NCBI GenBank assembly: GCA_009773455.1
Contig: WSXU01000024.1
Location: forward strand, 22,298 to 86,297
Length of the DNA stretch: 64,000 bases
Direction of reading: 5' to 3'
Source: Bacteroidota bacterium
Lineage (GTDB): Bacteria > Bacteroidota > Bacteroidia > Bacteroidales > Lentimicrobiaceae
Shown: positions 52,425 to 61,455 of the stretch, one piece after another
Position numbering within the stretch: position 1 is the first letter of the stretch
Layout: each line of letters begins with the position of its first letter
Position numbers and translations under genes: made by a program
The notes under the pieces: generated by a model
The model's database searches: none
Told to the model about the DNA's origin: nothing
The model's input: the letters and a program-made list of their open reading frames with translations, nothing else

Positions 52425-53942
52425 ATGTGCGCCCTAAAAATATTGCCGGTTGAGAAGATCAGGGAAGCAGATGCTTTCACCATTGCTCATGAACCCATTC
52501 GCTCTGTTGATCTGATGGAACGGGCCGCGGAAGCCTGTTTCAGATGGATTTCGAAGAAAGTCAGCAAAGACAGACAGATCAGGGTTATCTGCGGCATGGG
52601 CAACAATGGCGGCGATGGCCTGGCCCTGGCCCGGATGCTGTGCAACGAAGGTTATGAAACCGATGTTCAGATCATCAGGCATACTGCGACGCCAAGCGCT
52701 GATTTCGCGGCCAATTTTGAATTGCTGGGCGATTTACCCGGCATCGTGATCACCGATGTATTCGAAACCGATCCGGAGATCGATGTGGAAGAGGATGATA
52801 TCGTAATTGATGCCCTGCTGGGTTCGGGCCTGAACAAACCCGTTACCGGGTTTATTGCTTCAGTCATCGGCCGGATTAACAACAGCAATGCCCTGGTGAT
52901 CGCCATAGATATTCCTTCAGGCCTATTTGCCGATGTTGCTGCAGATCATAAAAAACAGGTCATCGTAAAAGCGGATTATACCCTTACCTTTCAGATGCCG
53001 AAACTGGCCTTTCTGATGGCTGAGAATGAAATTTATACAGGCCGGTGGAAAGTGCTTGATATCGGTCTGCATCCTGAATACCTCGAAAAGGCTGAATGCA
53101 ACAATTTCATGGTTGAAAAGGCGGATTGCCGGAATCTCTACCGGCCAAGGTCTGTATATTCACACAAGGGAAACTACGGCCATGCCCTGCTGATTGCCGG
53201 TAGTACGGGAAAAATGGGTGCCGCTGTGCTGGCCGCCAAAGCCTGTCTCAGAAGCGGCGTCGGACTACTTACCACGCATATCCCCGGGGATGGTTTCCTG
53301 ATCATGCAGACCTCTGTGCATGAGGCCATGGTCAGCATAGATCCGGATGACTTCAGATTTTCTGCCCTTCCTGTGCTTGATATCTATGATGCCATCGGCA
53401 TCGGACCCGGCATCGGGATGGCTTCCGAAACCCAGGCGGCCCTTAAACTGCTGATTCAGCAGAGTTCTGTACCGCTGGTGCTGGATGCGGATGCCCTGAA
53501 CATCCTTGGTGAGAACAAAACATGGATATCGTTTTTGCCGCCGGGAAGCATCCTGACCCCCCATCCCAAGGAATTTGAAAGGCTTGCCGGACCCACCGCC
53601 AACCATTTCGACCGGCTGGAGATGCTCCGTGTCTTTGCCATGCGTTTCAAGCTCTATGTCATTCTGAAAGGAGCCAATACGGCCATTGCCTGTCCCGATG
53701 GCAACATTTATTTCAACCCGACCGGGAACCCCGGAATGGCTACCGGTGGCAGCGGCGATGTGCTGACAGGCATCATCCTCGGTCTGCTTTCATCGGGCTA
53801 TCCTGCCCGTGATGCCTGTATCCTGGGCACCTGGCTCCACGGGAAATCCGGCGACCTTGCCGCAAAAAAAATAAGCCAGGAAGCCATGCTCCCCGGCGAT
53901 ATGATCAAAATGCTCGGAAAATCCTTTAAAAAAATCACATAG
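52425..53942 (+). CDS. nnr: Bifunctional NAD(P)H-hydrate epimerase / ADP-dependent dehydratase
   Basis: 505 residues. The N-terminal YjeF_N domain (epimerase) contains GNNGGDGLALARML and the catalytic DALLGSGL; the C-terminal carbohydrate-kinase-like domain (dehydratase) contains HKGNYGHALLIAGS, the DADAL and LTPHPKEF motifs, and NPGMATGGSGDVLTGI. Together they repair hydrated NADH and NADPH. The fusion is standard in bacteria. It ends shortly before the REP-like cluster. Confidence 0.95.
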   Translation: MCALKILPVEKIREADAFTIAHEPIRSVDLMERAAEACFRWISKKVSKDRQIRVICGMGNNGGDGLALARMLCNEGYETDVQIIRHTATPSADFAANFELLGDLPGIVITDVFETDPEIDVEEDDIVIDALLGSGLNKPVTGFIASVIGRINNSNALVIAIDIPSGLFADVAADHKKQVIVKADYTLTFQMPKLAFLMAENEIYTGRWKVLDIGLHPEYLEKAECNNFMVEKADCRNLYRPRSVYSHKGNYGHALLIAGSTGKMGAAVLAAKACLRSGVGLLTTHIPGDGFLIMQTSVHEAMVSIDPDDFRFSALPVLDIYDAIGIGPGIGMASETQAALKLLIQQSSVPLVLDADALNILGENKTWISFLPPGSILTPHPKEFERLAGPTANHFDRLEMLRVFAMRFKLYVILKGANTAIACPDGNIYFNPTGNPGMATGGSGDVLTGIILGLLSSGYPARDACILGTWLHGKSGDLAAKKISQEAMLPGDMIKMLGKSFKKIT

Positions 53943-53990
53943 CCCCATACCTCTTTACAATATCCAATTTCGCACGCCCCTTTTTCCAAT

Positions 53991-54235
53991 GTTCGCGCGC
54001 ATCCCAATGTTCGCGCGCATCTTACTCTTTGATGCGTGCCCAATGTTCGCGCGCATCTTAACTTCTGATGCGTGCGATAAACTAAAAATCACTCCCAAGT
54101 TCGCGCGCATCTTACTCTTTGATGCGTGAGAACCAAACATTATTCCCATTTTTCGCGCGCATCTTACTCTTTGAAGCGTGCGAACCAGCATCTTTTTGAT
54201 GCGTGCGAACCAAGGCTTTCTGATGCGCGCGAAAA
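53991..54235. repeat. REP-like palindrome cluster, left side of the RAYT gene
   Basis: Unit: GTTCGCGCGCATC, a short spacer (often TTACTCTTT), then GATGCGTGCGAAC, forming a stem of about 12 bp. Full or nearly full units are at 54009-54039, 54045-54076, 54099-54130 and 54151-54185; shorter units or halves at 53991-54003, 54188-54210 and 54221-54235. Each left arm is preceded by a conserved CCAAT- or CCCA-like tract. This fills the 376-bp gene-free stretch together with the RAYT upstream region. Confidence 0.85.
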
Positions 54236-54318
54236 CCAAAACCGCCCCTCCTGAAATTTTTATTATATAACCACTTTCATTATATTTGTCTAATACTATG
54301 CATATATAATCAATATTT

Positions 54319-54876
54319 ATGTCTGAAAGATATAAAGCCTTTGAACCTCAAGCGCCTTATTTTATTACCTTCACACTTGTTGATTGGCTGCGATTGCTGA
54401 CACTGCCTAAAATATCGGATATCATTACCGATTCCCTGAAATATTGTCAGCAAAGCAAAGGCCTGGAAATTTACGGATATTGCATCATGCCCAGTCACAT
54501 CCATCTGATAGTCAGGTCAGAGATTTCGACATTGGGTAGCGTTATGAGGGATTTAAAAAAATTCACAGCATTCCGGATTGCCCAATATTTAAAAACGGAA
54601 GCATCCCTGAAGCACAATTATCATCTGTTTCATGAAAAAGCTAAAGCATCCGTACGTCATAAGAAGATAAAAGTCTGGATTGAAGGTTACCACCCTAAGT
54701 TGATATACAGCAGCAGGATCTTTTATCAAAAACTCAATTACATTCATCAAAATCCCGTAAAAGCGGGTTTGGTAAAGCAGGCGGAGGATTATTACTTCAG
54801 TTCGGCACGGAATTACGCTGGCTTAAGTTCGCCCCTGGAAATAGTAATAGAAAGCCGGGAACTGTTAACTTATTGA
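54319..54876 (+). CDS. REP-associated tyrosine transposase (RAYT), Y1/HUH type
   Basis: 185 residues. The HUH motif is H60-I-H62 in GYCIMPSHIHLIV, and the catalytic Tyr is most likely Y141 in NYIHQNPVKAGL, the signature of RAYT proteins. A basic stretch (KAKASVRHKKIKVW) lies between them. RAYTs nick single-stranded REP palindromes and probably spread them; they are single-copy and not self-mobile like IS200. The gene is intact and has REP-like palindromes on both sides, as expected for a functional pair. No TnpB-like gene is present. Confidence 0.9.
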   Translation: MSERYKAFEPQAPYFITFTLVDWLRLLTLPKISDIITDSLKYCQQSKGLEIYGYCIMPSHIHLIVRSEISTLGSVMRDLKKFTAFRIAQYLKTEASLKHNYHLFHEKAKASVRHKKIKVWIEGYHPKLIYSSRIFYQKLNYIHQNPVKAGLVKQAEDYYFSSARNYAGLSSPLEIVIESRELLTY

Positions 54877-54915
54877 TTGTGAATAATTCCGTATATGTCC
54901 GAATCAATACCCATG

Positions 54916-55020
54916 GTTCGCACGCATCTTATGATGCGTGCGTGAGACCAACCATATCCATTACCGCAAGCATCTGAAGAATAATACCCGCACGCATCTG
55001 AAGTGAAGATGCGCGCGCAC
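54916..55020. repeat. REP-like palindromes, right side of the RAYT gene
   Basis: Two units: 54916-54945 (GGTTCGCACGCATC, TTAT, GATGCGTGCG) and 54989-55020 (GCACGCATCT, short spacer, AGATGCGCGCGC). The second ends 4 bp before the parE stop codon, so it lies in the parE 3' end and may act as its transcription stop or mRNA protector. Confidence 0.8.
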
Positions 55021-55024
55021 AAAG

Positions 55025-56902
55025 TTAGGCTTCAGCCAGCACGAGGTCTTCTTCCAGCCTCAGGTTGTCGATGATAAACACCTGGCGCTCAGGCGTATTG
55101 CGACCCATGTAAAAGGATAAAATATCCGCGATTTCAGCGGACTTTCGCAGGATCACCGGATCAAGCCGCATATTGCCGCCGATGAAATGTTTGAATTCGT
55201 CGGGCGATATCTCTCCCAGCCCCTTAAAACGGGTGATCTCAGGATTGGGACCAAGTTCGGCAATCGCGCTTACCCTTTCTTCTTCCGTGTAACAGTAGTT
55301 GGTCTTTTTCTTGTTCCTCACCCTGAAGAGCGGGGTCTGAAGAATGTACAGGTGACCCGATTTCACCACATCGGGATAGAACTGCAGAAAGAAAGTCAGC
55401 AGCAGCAACCGGATGTGCATACCATCGACATCGGCATCGGTGGCCACCACAATGTTGTTGTACCTCAGGTTTTCAACGCCTTCCTCAATGTTCAGCGCCG
55501 ATTGCAGCAGATTGAATTCATCGTTCTCATACACCACCCGCTTGCTAAGGCCGTAACAGTTCAGCGGCTTGCCCTTCAGGCTGAAAACAGCCTGGGTGTT
55601 TACATCGCGCGATTTGGTGATGGATCCGCTGGCCGAATCTCCCTCGGTAATAAACAACGTCGTATCAAGCCTCCGTGGGTCATTGCTGTTGTAATGAATC
55701 CGGCAATCACGGAGCTTTTTGTTGTGGAGACTTACCTTCTTGACGCTTTCTTTTGCCAGTTTCTTGATGTTGGCCAGTTCCTTACGCTCCTTCTCACTCA
55801 TCATGATCTTGCGCAGCAGCGATTCTGCCGTATCGGAATTCATGTGAAGGTAATTGTCGAGCTGCTTTTTCAGAATGTCGCCGATGTAATTCCGGATGGT
55901 CTGTCCGTCGGGTTCTATGTACTGGGAGCCAAGTTTGGTCTTGGTCTGTGATTCGAAAATCGGCTCCTGCACCTTGATGCTGATGGCCGCCACCAGCGAC
56001 TGCCGGATATCACCCGGATCAAAATCCTTTTTGTAAAAGTCGCGGATCGTCTTCACCAGCGCTTCTCTGAAGGCCGCCTGATGGGTTCCGCCCTGGGTAG
56101 TGTGCTGACCGTTGACAAACGAATAGTACTCCTCGCCATACTGACGGGCACTGTGGGTAAAAGCGCATTCAAAATCCTCGTCCTTGATCTGAATGATCGG
56201 ATAAACAACCGGATTTCCGTTGTTGTTACGTTCGAGCAGATCGAGCAGCCCGTTTTTGGCCTGCATCCTTACCCCGTTGAACCAGATGGTGAGGCCGTTG
56301 TTCAGAAAGACATAGTTCCACAACATCTGCTCAATATACTCGGGCAGGAAGTGGTAATGTCCGAACAGATCCTCGTCGGGGATAAAGGTGATGAGGGTTC
56401 CGGCCCTGAGCGAACTGGGTTCAACTTTATGGTCGGCAATGATTTCACCACGTTCAAATTCAACAATTTTGGTTTTGCCTTCACGGACACTCTGCGCAAT
56501 AAAGCTTTTCGAAAGCGCATTCACCGCTTTGGAACCAACCCCGTTCAACCCGACTGCCTTTTTAAACACCTTTGAGTCGTACTTGGCGCCGGTATTGATC
56601 TTTGAAACACAATCGATGACCTTGCCCAGCGGCATACCCCGGCCATAATCGCGAATGGTGACCCGCTGATCCTTGATGGCCACTTCAATGGTCCGGCCAT
56701 TGCCCATCACAAATTCATCGATCGCATTGTCGATGATCTCCTTGATCAGCACATAAATACCGTCATCCTGCGATGCACCGTCACCCAGTTTACCGATATA
56801 CATACCGGGCCTGAGGCGGATGTGCTCTTTCCAGTCAAGGGTGCGAACACTGTCGTCGGAATACTGCCCGGGATTGCTTGGCGTGTAATCAAAATCTTCC
56901 AT
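55025..56902 (-). CDS. parE: DNA topoisomerase IV subunit B (GyrB/ParE family)
   Basis: 625 residues. The ATPase domain has [18 protein letters not shown] and [14 protein letters not shown]; the Toprim domain has [11 protein letters not shown] and [10 protein letters not shown]. The type IIA enzyme passes DNA duplexes through each other and, as topoisomerase IV, unlinks daughter chromosomes. Its length and lack of the GyrB insert favour ParE over GyrB. The partner parC, often directly downstream in this phylum, is not in the window; a REP-like palindrome and the RAYT lie there instead. No clear promoter was seen in the 217 bp upstream. Confidence 0.93.
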   Translation of the reverse strand: MEDFDYTPSNPGQYSDDSVRTLDWKEHIRLRPGMYIGKLGDGASQDDGIYVLIKEIIDNAIDEFVMGNGRTIEVAIKDQRVTIRDYGRGMPLGKVIDCVSKINTGAKYDSKVFKKAVGLNGVGSKAVNALSKSFIAQSVREGKTKIVEFERGEIIADHKVEPSSLRAGTLITFIPDEDLFGHYHFLPEYIEQMLWNYVFLNNGLTIWFNGVRMQAKNGLLDLLERNNNGNPVVYPIIQIKDEDFECAFTHSARQYGEEYYSFVNGQHTTQGGTHQAAFREALVKTIRDFYKKDFDPGDIRQSLVAAISIKVQEPIFESQTKTKLGSQYIEPDGQTIRNYIGDILKKQLDNYLHMNSDTAESLLRKIMMSEKERKELANIKKLAKESVKKVSLHNKKLRDCRIHYNSNDPRRLDTTLFITEGDSASGSITKSRDVNTQAVFSLKGKPLNCYGLSKRVVYENDEFNLLQSALNIEEGVENLRYNNIVVATDADVDGMHIRLLLLTFFLQFYPDVVKSGHLYILQTPLFRVRNKKKTNYCYTEEERVSAIAELGPNPEITRFKGLGEISPDEFKHFIGGNMRLDPVILRKSAEIADILSFYMGRNTPERQVFIIDNLRLEEDLVLAEA

Positions 56903-57120
56903 AGGGTTGCAAATATAGGGTAAAGAAATTCACGGTATCCGCCGCTGTTGATATATAAAAGCCCGTTGTTGAAAAAAAATATGCCCTGAAAAAAAAGCTG
57001 GCAATGATATCTCTGATTGATGAACAATCCTGAAAAAAATGAATCATTCCGGAACCTTAACCAACTGATCTTTCGTTCAGCTGCCGGGAATGCAGAAAAA
57101 AATACTTACGGGAATCAGCC

Positions 57121-58008
57121 TTACTCAGCCAGCCTGAGCAGCCAGGCTTTGGGGAACAGCTTTTGAATTTCAGGAAGGGCAGCGGTCGCTTCCTTTTCTG
57201 AGTCATATTCATTGATGGAAATCCTGAAATTCTCTCCGGAAACCAGTGTTCTCGACTTATTGTAACCGAGATTTCTCAAGCGTTGTACCTCGTTGTAGGC
57301 TTTCTCCTGGTTATTCAGACTACCCGTGATGATATAAAACCGGACAGAAGTTTCTGCCTGAACGGCTGTATCTGAAATGGCAGTCTGCAGGCTGTCAGCA
57401 GGCTGTTCCGGGATGGTGTCCCTGTGGCACAGCCCAAATCCCTTCTCCGCATCGTCACCTTCGCCAAACCACACACAGGCATATTCACCATAAAACCCGA
57501 CACCGAGCGCTTTCCATGGCTTTAGCCATTTACCGGTATTCAACAGGTAATCGTTGGTCAGCCCCATCCCTTTCCAGAGATCGAAAGCATCGGCAGCCCT
57601 GGCCTCTTCCCCGCCGGAATACACCATTTCCCAGCCTTTGAATTTGTAGCCGGTAATTTCTTTTGGCTTATCGTTCATGCAGACAATCCTGTTCTTATCA
57701 TGAGCGTAGCAGCAGGGTTTCCACTTCCCTTTTGCCGACCAGCTGTGCGGGTTGCATCCGCCAAAATCAGGACGGTTGTTGGTAAGATCCATGGCGTGAA
57801 CCCTCGCGACATATGACAACGATCTTGAAAACGGGATGGCCGGCAATTGATTGATCTTCCTGTAATCGTTGATCAGATTATAAAGCGCAACCTCCTCGCT
57901 CACCGCACAATGGTTTTTAACAGCAACATCAGCTACCTGCCCTGCGAGGATAACAGGGAGAAAAACAGGGATGATGACGGCAATTCTATATAAAAACCTG
58001 AATATCAT
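57121..58008 (-). CDS. Secreted CAP-domain protein with C-terminal SPOR domain
   Basis: 295 residues with a signal peptide (VFLPVILAGQ). The first two thirds are a CAP/SCP-like domain: LYNLINDYRKINQLPAIPFSRSLSYVARVHAMDL, NPHSW and GVGFYGEYACVWFG, with several Cys residues (including a CC pair) likely to form disulphides. The last 70 residues (RFYIITGSLNNQEKAYNEVQ, PEIQKLFPKAWLL) match a SPOR domain, which binds peptidoglycan lacking stem peptides. The protein is therefore likely periplasmic and wall-associated. A minus-strand -7 box TAATTTTG lies at 58043-58050. Function unknown. Confidence 0.82.
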   Translation of the reverse strand: MIFRFLYRIAVIIPVFLPVILAGQVADVAVKNHCAVSEEVALYNLINDYRKINQLPAIPFSRSLSYVARVHAMDLTNNRPDFGGCNPHSWSAKGKWKPCCYAHDKNRIVCMNDKPKEITGYKFKGWEMVYSGGEEARAADAFDLWKGMGLTNDYLLNTGKWLKPWKALGVGFYGEYACVWFGEGDDAEKGFGLCHRDTIPEQPADSLQTAISDTAVQAETSVRFYIITGSLNNQEKAYNEVQRLRNLGYNKSRTLVSGENFRISINEYDSEKEATAALPEIQKLFPKAWLLRLAE

Positions 58009-58094
58009 TACCTTAATCTGAATATTGGTTCGATTTTCAGTTCAAAATTACGCATTCTGCCGCTGATATCCATCATGAAAATGTTGTATTCATT

Positions 58095-58367
58095 TCAGCG
58101 GACCCGGGTCGACGATTTCACAAGTTTAAAAAATTCATTCAAATCCCTCTTGTCTTCAAGGGAAAGACTGTGCCATCGGATGTTACGGACAGCGCCCTCC
58201 AGGGCATACAGGGTATTGATGCATACCGACGGATCCATCGCATTCAACGCCTGAAAGACCTGCCGTGAACCGGCTTCTTTTAAAGATTCAACAGTACCAA
58301 ATCCGGCAGATTCAAGCCTCTTAGCCAGTTCTGAACCAATATTGGGTAACTCATTCATTTTCATCAT
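58095..58367 (-). CDS. TfoX C-terminal-domain protein
   Basis: 90 residues (ATG codons at positions 1, 2 and 4 are all possible). NELPNIGSELAKRLESAGFGTVESLKEAG followed by CINTLYALEGAVRNIRWHSL is the stand-alone C-terminal domain of the TfoX/Sxy family, a helix-hairpin-helix-like fold. The N-terminal half of classical TfoX is absent, which is common in this phylum. Competence function should not be assumed. Confidence 0.85.
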   Translation of the reverse strand: MMKMNELPNIGSELAKRLESAGFGTVESLKEAGSRQVFQALNAMDPSVCINTLYALEGAVRNIRWHSLSLEDKRDLNEFFKLVKSSTRVR

Positions 58368-58468
58368 GAATGTATCTCGTTATTTAAACAGAATGGTCAG
58401 ATATTTCAGGCATCAGGAGGCAACCTTTTAAGGTCCGTAAATTCGATTTCCTTCGTAAAAGTATAGTA

Positions 58469-59743
58469 TTACATGTTATCAAAAAGACCGGTTTCCTTTT
58501 TCAGAAGTTGTAGCACTTTCAGGTAGTCTTTTCCGAAAGGCTGAAGACTCTTCCACTTTGCGCCGCTGACCCTTACAAACACAATCAACTGGTATACAGT
58601 TCCGGCTGTGTAGGCGACTGAAGAGGTAATCCCTGCCCCTGTTATCCCCATACGGGGAATCAGAACAAAGCCAAGCAACAGTGTAAAAATCAGGCCAACC
58701 CCTGATGAGATGGTGTTGTGCCAGGGCTTCCCGCTTCCCGAAAAATAATGGCTCAGCATGAGCGAAATGGCAATGGCGAGGATTCCGGCCGAAAGGCTGA
58801 GTATGACCTGATGCAGGTTACTGAAATCGCTCCGGAAAATCAGGACGAAAAATCCTGAGGGAAGTATAAGCAGGAAACCCAGTATAACCAATGTCAGTAA
58901 GGTGGTGATTCTGATAAAAGCGGCTGTAAGGTCACGAGAGTAAACCGGGTCGCGGCTGTTGGCGATGCGCGCATACTGCACCATGGCAATGCTTTTCGAA
59001 ATGATCCAGACGCTTTCCGAAATCTGCACCCCGATTGAAAACACCCCCAGGGTAGCCCTGTCGAAGTACTTTTCAATGATGTAATAACTTAACCTGTAGT
59101 TGAACAGCTGCATAAATCCGGCAGCCTGCAGATAGCCCCCAAACCGGAAGGTTTCTCTGAGAATTTGCCAGTTCCAGCCTTGCCTGCGATCGATATAATT
59201 AAATATCAGGCTGTAACTGATGAGGAAAACACAACCAAACGAAATATAAAGTGCTATGATATAAGCCCTTACACTATACATCGAAAATCCAGCAAACAGA
59301 ACAACCAGGGATACCAGCAGTATAACCACTTGTAATACAGCCATCAGGTTAAAATGAAAAACCTTTTCCTTGCCCAGCAACACATTCTGATTGATGCTGA
59401 AATAGGACTGCAGCAGCGATATCCAGAATAAATCAAGGATGAATCCGTGCGGAACCAGGCTGAACCAGTCGAGCAGCAGACTGCCTGCCGCAGAGACGAT
59501 GACGGCCCATACCCAGGCCGGCATGAGCAGCTGCATCAATGGGTGACGGGGAACAAGGTATACAAGGGCACTTCCGCCAACCAGCGCACTGACCATCTGG
59601 TTGATGCTTATTCCCAGGATAATCAGCGAGATGGTGCCCATTCCCTCTGCCCCGAGGCTACGTGCTGCCATCCAGACAACCGTAAGGTTTACCAGGGCGA
59701 TGAGTAACCTGGAAGCAGTGGTTGATATGATCCTGTGAATCAT
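58469..59743 (-). CDS. Polysaccharide flippase (Wzx/MATE-like)
   Basis: 424 residues with about 12 hydrophobic segments spread evenly, the layout of O-antigen or polysaccharide flippases that move lipid-linked sugars across the inner membrane. LLIALVNLTVVWMAARSLGAEGMG at the start is typical of the family. Its start overlaps the end of the upstream gene by 4 bp (ATGA type), and it is the last gene of a three-gene glycan operon. Confidence 0.88.
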   Translation of the reverse strand: MIHRIISTTASRLLIALVNLTVVWMAARSLGAEGMGTISLIILGISINQMVSALVGGSALVYLVPRHPLMQLLMPAWVWAVIVSAAGSLLLDWFSLVPHGFILDLFWISLLQSYFSINQNVLLGKEKVFHFNLMAVLQVVILLVSLVVLFAGFSMYSVRAYIIALYISFGCVFLISYSLIFNYIDRRQGWNWQILRETFRFGGYLQAAGFMQLFNYRLSYYIIEKYFDRATLGVFSIGVQISESVWIISKSIAMVQYARIANSRDPVYSRDLTAAFIRITTLLTLVILGFLLILPSGFFVLIFRSDFSNLHQVILSLSAGILAIAISLMLSHYFSGSGKPWHNTISSGVGLIFTLLLGFVLIPRMGITGAGITSSVAYTAGTVYQLIVFVRVSGAKWKSLQPFGKDYLKVLQLLKKETGLFDNM

Positions 59744-61455
59744 TTTCCGGCTTTATGATCAGGTTTAACAAGCCGGAGACGGCGTTTCAGCTGCCAGACA
59801 GTAGAAGCCAGTGAAAATACAGGCTTTTTACAATCAAAAAAGAGATAGTCACCGGCAAAAGAGATGGTATGTAAGCCGGTATATCCCTCGGGAGGTCTGA
59901 GAGAAGTAACCTGCATCTCAAGAAATTCACTTTCGGTCAGCAATTTGACTTCATTGATCACCACACGGCCTCCATAGGTATGCGAACAATCCTGTGCCGG
60001 CCGGTAGAGAATCCCGTCAAGGGTAAAAAACGGACCGGCAGGGCGCGAATTTGAAATGTCAGCCTTCACAGGGTTGAGTTCATGAGGAATAAAAGGTCCG
60101 TCAAGGGTTTCCGAATGCCAGATATGCAATTCAACATTGGTGGCGTGGGCCGGTGTAAAAAACAGGTACCAGTGATTCTGATGAAAAACGAGTGTCGGGT
60201 CCGCAGCCGAAACTCCGCTGAGCAAGGTTCTGTGGTGCAGCAGCTTACCATTGGCCGGATCAAGCTGATATAGCTCAATGGCTCCATGGCTGACCGACTC
60301 GGGAAGGCACCAGATGTGCCCTTCATACCTGAAAAGAAAGGGATAGGAAAGATGCCACGGCTCTTCGTGAAGTTTAACAGGTTCTGTAAACAGTGATTCC
60401 CTTTCGGTGAACCATGATGTTGAGAGCACTGCTTTCCGTGTCCGGTAATCATAATCTTCAAAGACAAGCAACAACCGGCTGTTTTCCCTGAGTGCGAAGC
60501 CATCGGCAAAATACCTGTTCCTGCCTTGTGCTCCGTACCACATAACATCCTCATCCTCTATGGTATATGAATATTCAGATACAAGATCTGCAGGACGGGC
60601 TTTAATCAGGCCGGTCTGCCATTTCTCGGTGAACATCAATTCCCTGAGGTGAAACTTTAACTTATTGGTTGCCTGTTTAAAGAGGAAAGTGACGAATGTA
60701 AAATTGGTGGGTTCCCTGAAAATGGGCGCCCTGGTCATTCCTGAAACAGCTTCTGAAGGGAAGGTATGCTGGGCAAGTATTTCATTGCAAACATCGGCCG
60801 GCCAGCTGACTGAAAGCGCTATCGCCTGATCGAGGTTGGCTTTCCATGAATGGCTGATGGTCGGGAAATAGCCTTTGCGGAGAATAATTCCCCCGTCGAG
60901 CGTCTCTGTCAGTCGCTGAAGTACTGAGCCGGTCACCCTGTCACTAAAAAGAATTTCATTGAAGGCCGGAGGCACTCCCCTGTATTTCTGCTCATCGCCA
61001 TGATGAAACGACCAGATACCGTAGGGTGCAGCCTGCAGTACCGAACCACGGACGATGCCGAAGCCGAATTTCAGGATAAAATCAGGGTTGTGATCACGGA
61101 TGGTCTGAAGATCAACTTCATTGAAATATTCGCTGTACTTCCTTCTGATTTCGGGCCTGCAATACATAACGGGCACACCCTCCATCCATGGACCGGCAGA
61201 AATGCGTCTGAAAGCCACAGGCCTGAAGATATAACGGTAATACTTTCTGAAGAAGAACTTTGTCCATTCATAGCTGATCAGTTTCCTGAACAACCCCTTA
61301 ACGTTTGCTGAATCCTGCTTCCGCAGGATAAACAGCACGGGTTCTGCGCTACTTTTTTCGGCAAGAGCGGAAAGAACATCGTATTGCCATTGCTGCAGTG
61401 TCGATGTATTGGACATTACAGCAAATTTCAGCCTGGTTTTTCCTTTCTCTGTCAT
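59740..61455 (-). CDS. Formyltransferase-like / GIPC-transferase-like fusion protein
   Basis: 571 residues. The N-terminal half resembles the formyltransferase fold: FILKFGFGIVRGSVLQ, WSFHHGDEQKYRGVPPAFNEI and TETLDGGIILRKG correspond to the hallmark sugar/tRNA formyltransferase segments (N-H-P-S and YRG-like). The C-terminal half (after about residue 250) is a beta-propeller-like domain with ENSRLLLVFEDYD, HLSYPFLFRYEGHIWCLPES and PTLVFHQNHWYLFFTP, which I recognise from bacterial and plant glucosamine inositolphosphorylceramide transferase N-terminal regions. It probably modifies a sugar in the glycan made by this operon. It overlaps both neighbours by 4 bp. Confidence 0.72.
   Translation of the reverse strand: MTEKGKTRLKFAVMSNTSTLQQWQYDVLSALAEKSSAEPVLFILRKQDSANVKGLFRKLISYEWTKFFFRKYYRYIFRPVAFRRISAGPWMEGVPVMYCRPEIRRKYSEYFNEVDLQTIRDHNPDFILKFGFGIVRGSVLQAAPYGIWSFHHGDEQKYRGVPPAFNEILFSDRVTGSVLQRLTETLDGGIILRKGYFPTISHSWKANLDQAIALSVSWPADVCNEILAQHTFPSEAVSGMTRAPIFREPTNFTFVTFLFKQATNKLKFHLRELMFTEKWQTGLIKARPADLVSEYSYTIEDEDVMWYGAQGRNRYFADGFALRENSRLLLVFEDYDYRTRKAVLSTSWFTERESLFTEPVKLHEEPWHLSYPFLFRYEGHIWCLPESVSHGAIELYQLDPANGKLLHHRTLLSGVSAADPTLVFHQNHWYLFFTPAHATNVELHIWHSETLDGPFIPHELNPVKADISNSRPAGPFFTLDGILYRPAQDCSHTYGGRVVINEVKLLTESEFLEMQVTSLRPPEGYTGLHTISFAGDYLFFDCKKPVFSLASTVWQLKRRLRLVKPDHKAGK

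Noticed and set aside
53991..54235. A CRISPR array, from regularly recurring 12-13-bp sequences
   Set aside because: The units are themselves palindromes of uneven spacing, occur on both sides of a RAYT gene, and no cas genes are present.
54319..54876. An IS200/IS605 insertion sequence
   Set aside because: There is no TnpB-like gene and the protein has the YIHQNPVKAG signature of RAYTs; the palindromes are multiple, not a single pair of ends.
55187..55951. A 254-codon open frame on the plus strand opposite parE
   Set aside because: It lies entirely antisense to a clearly coding gene and its translation shows no domain; the same applies to long antisense frames at 12551-13171, 16194-16763 and 11807-12319.
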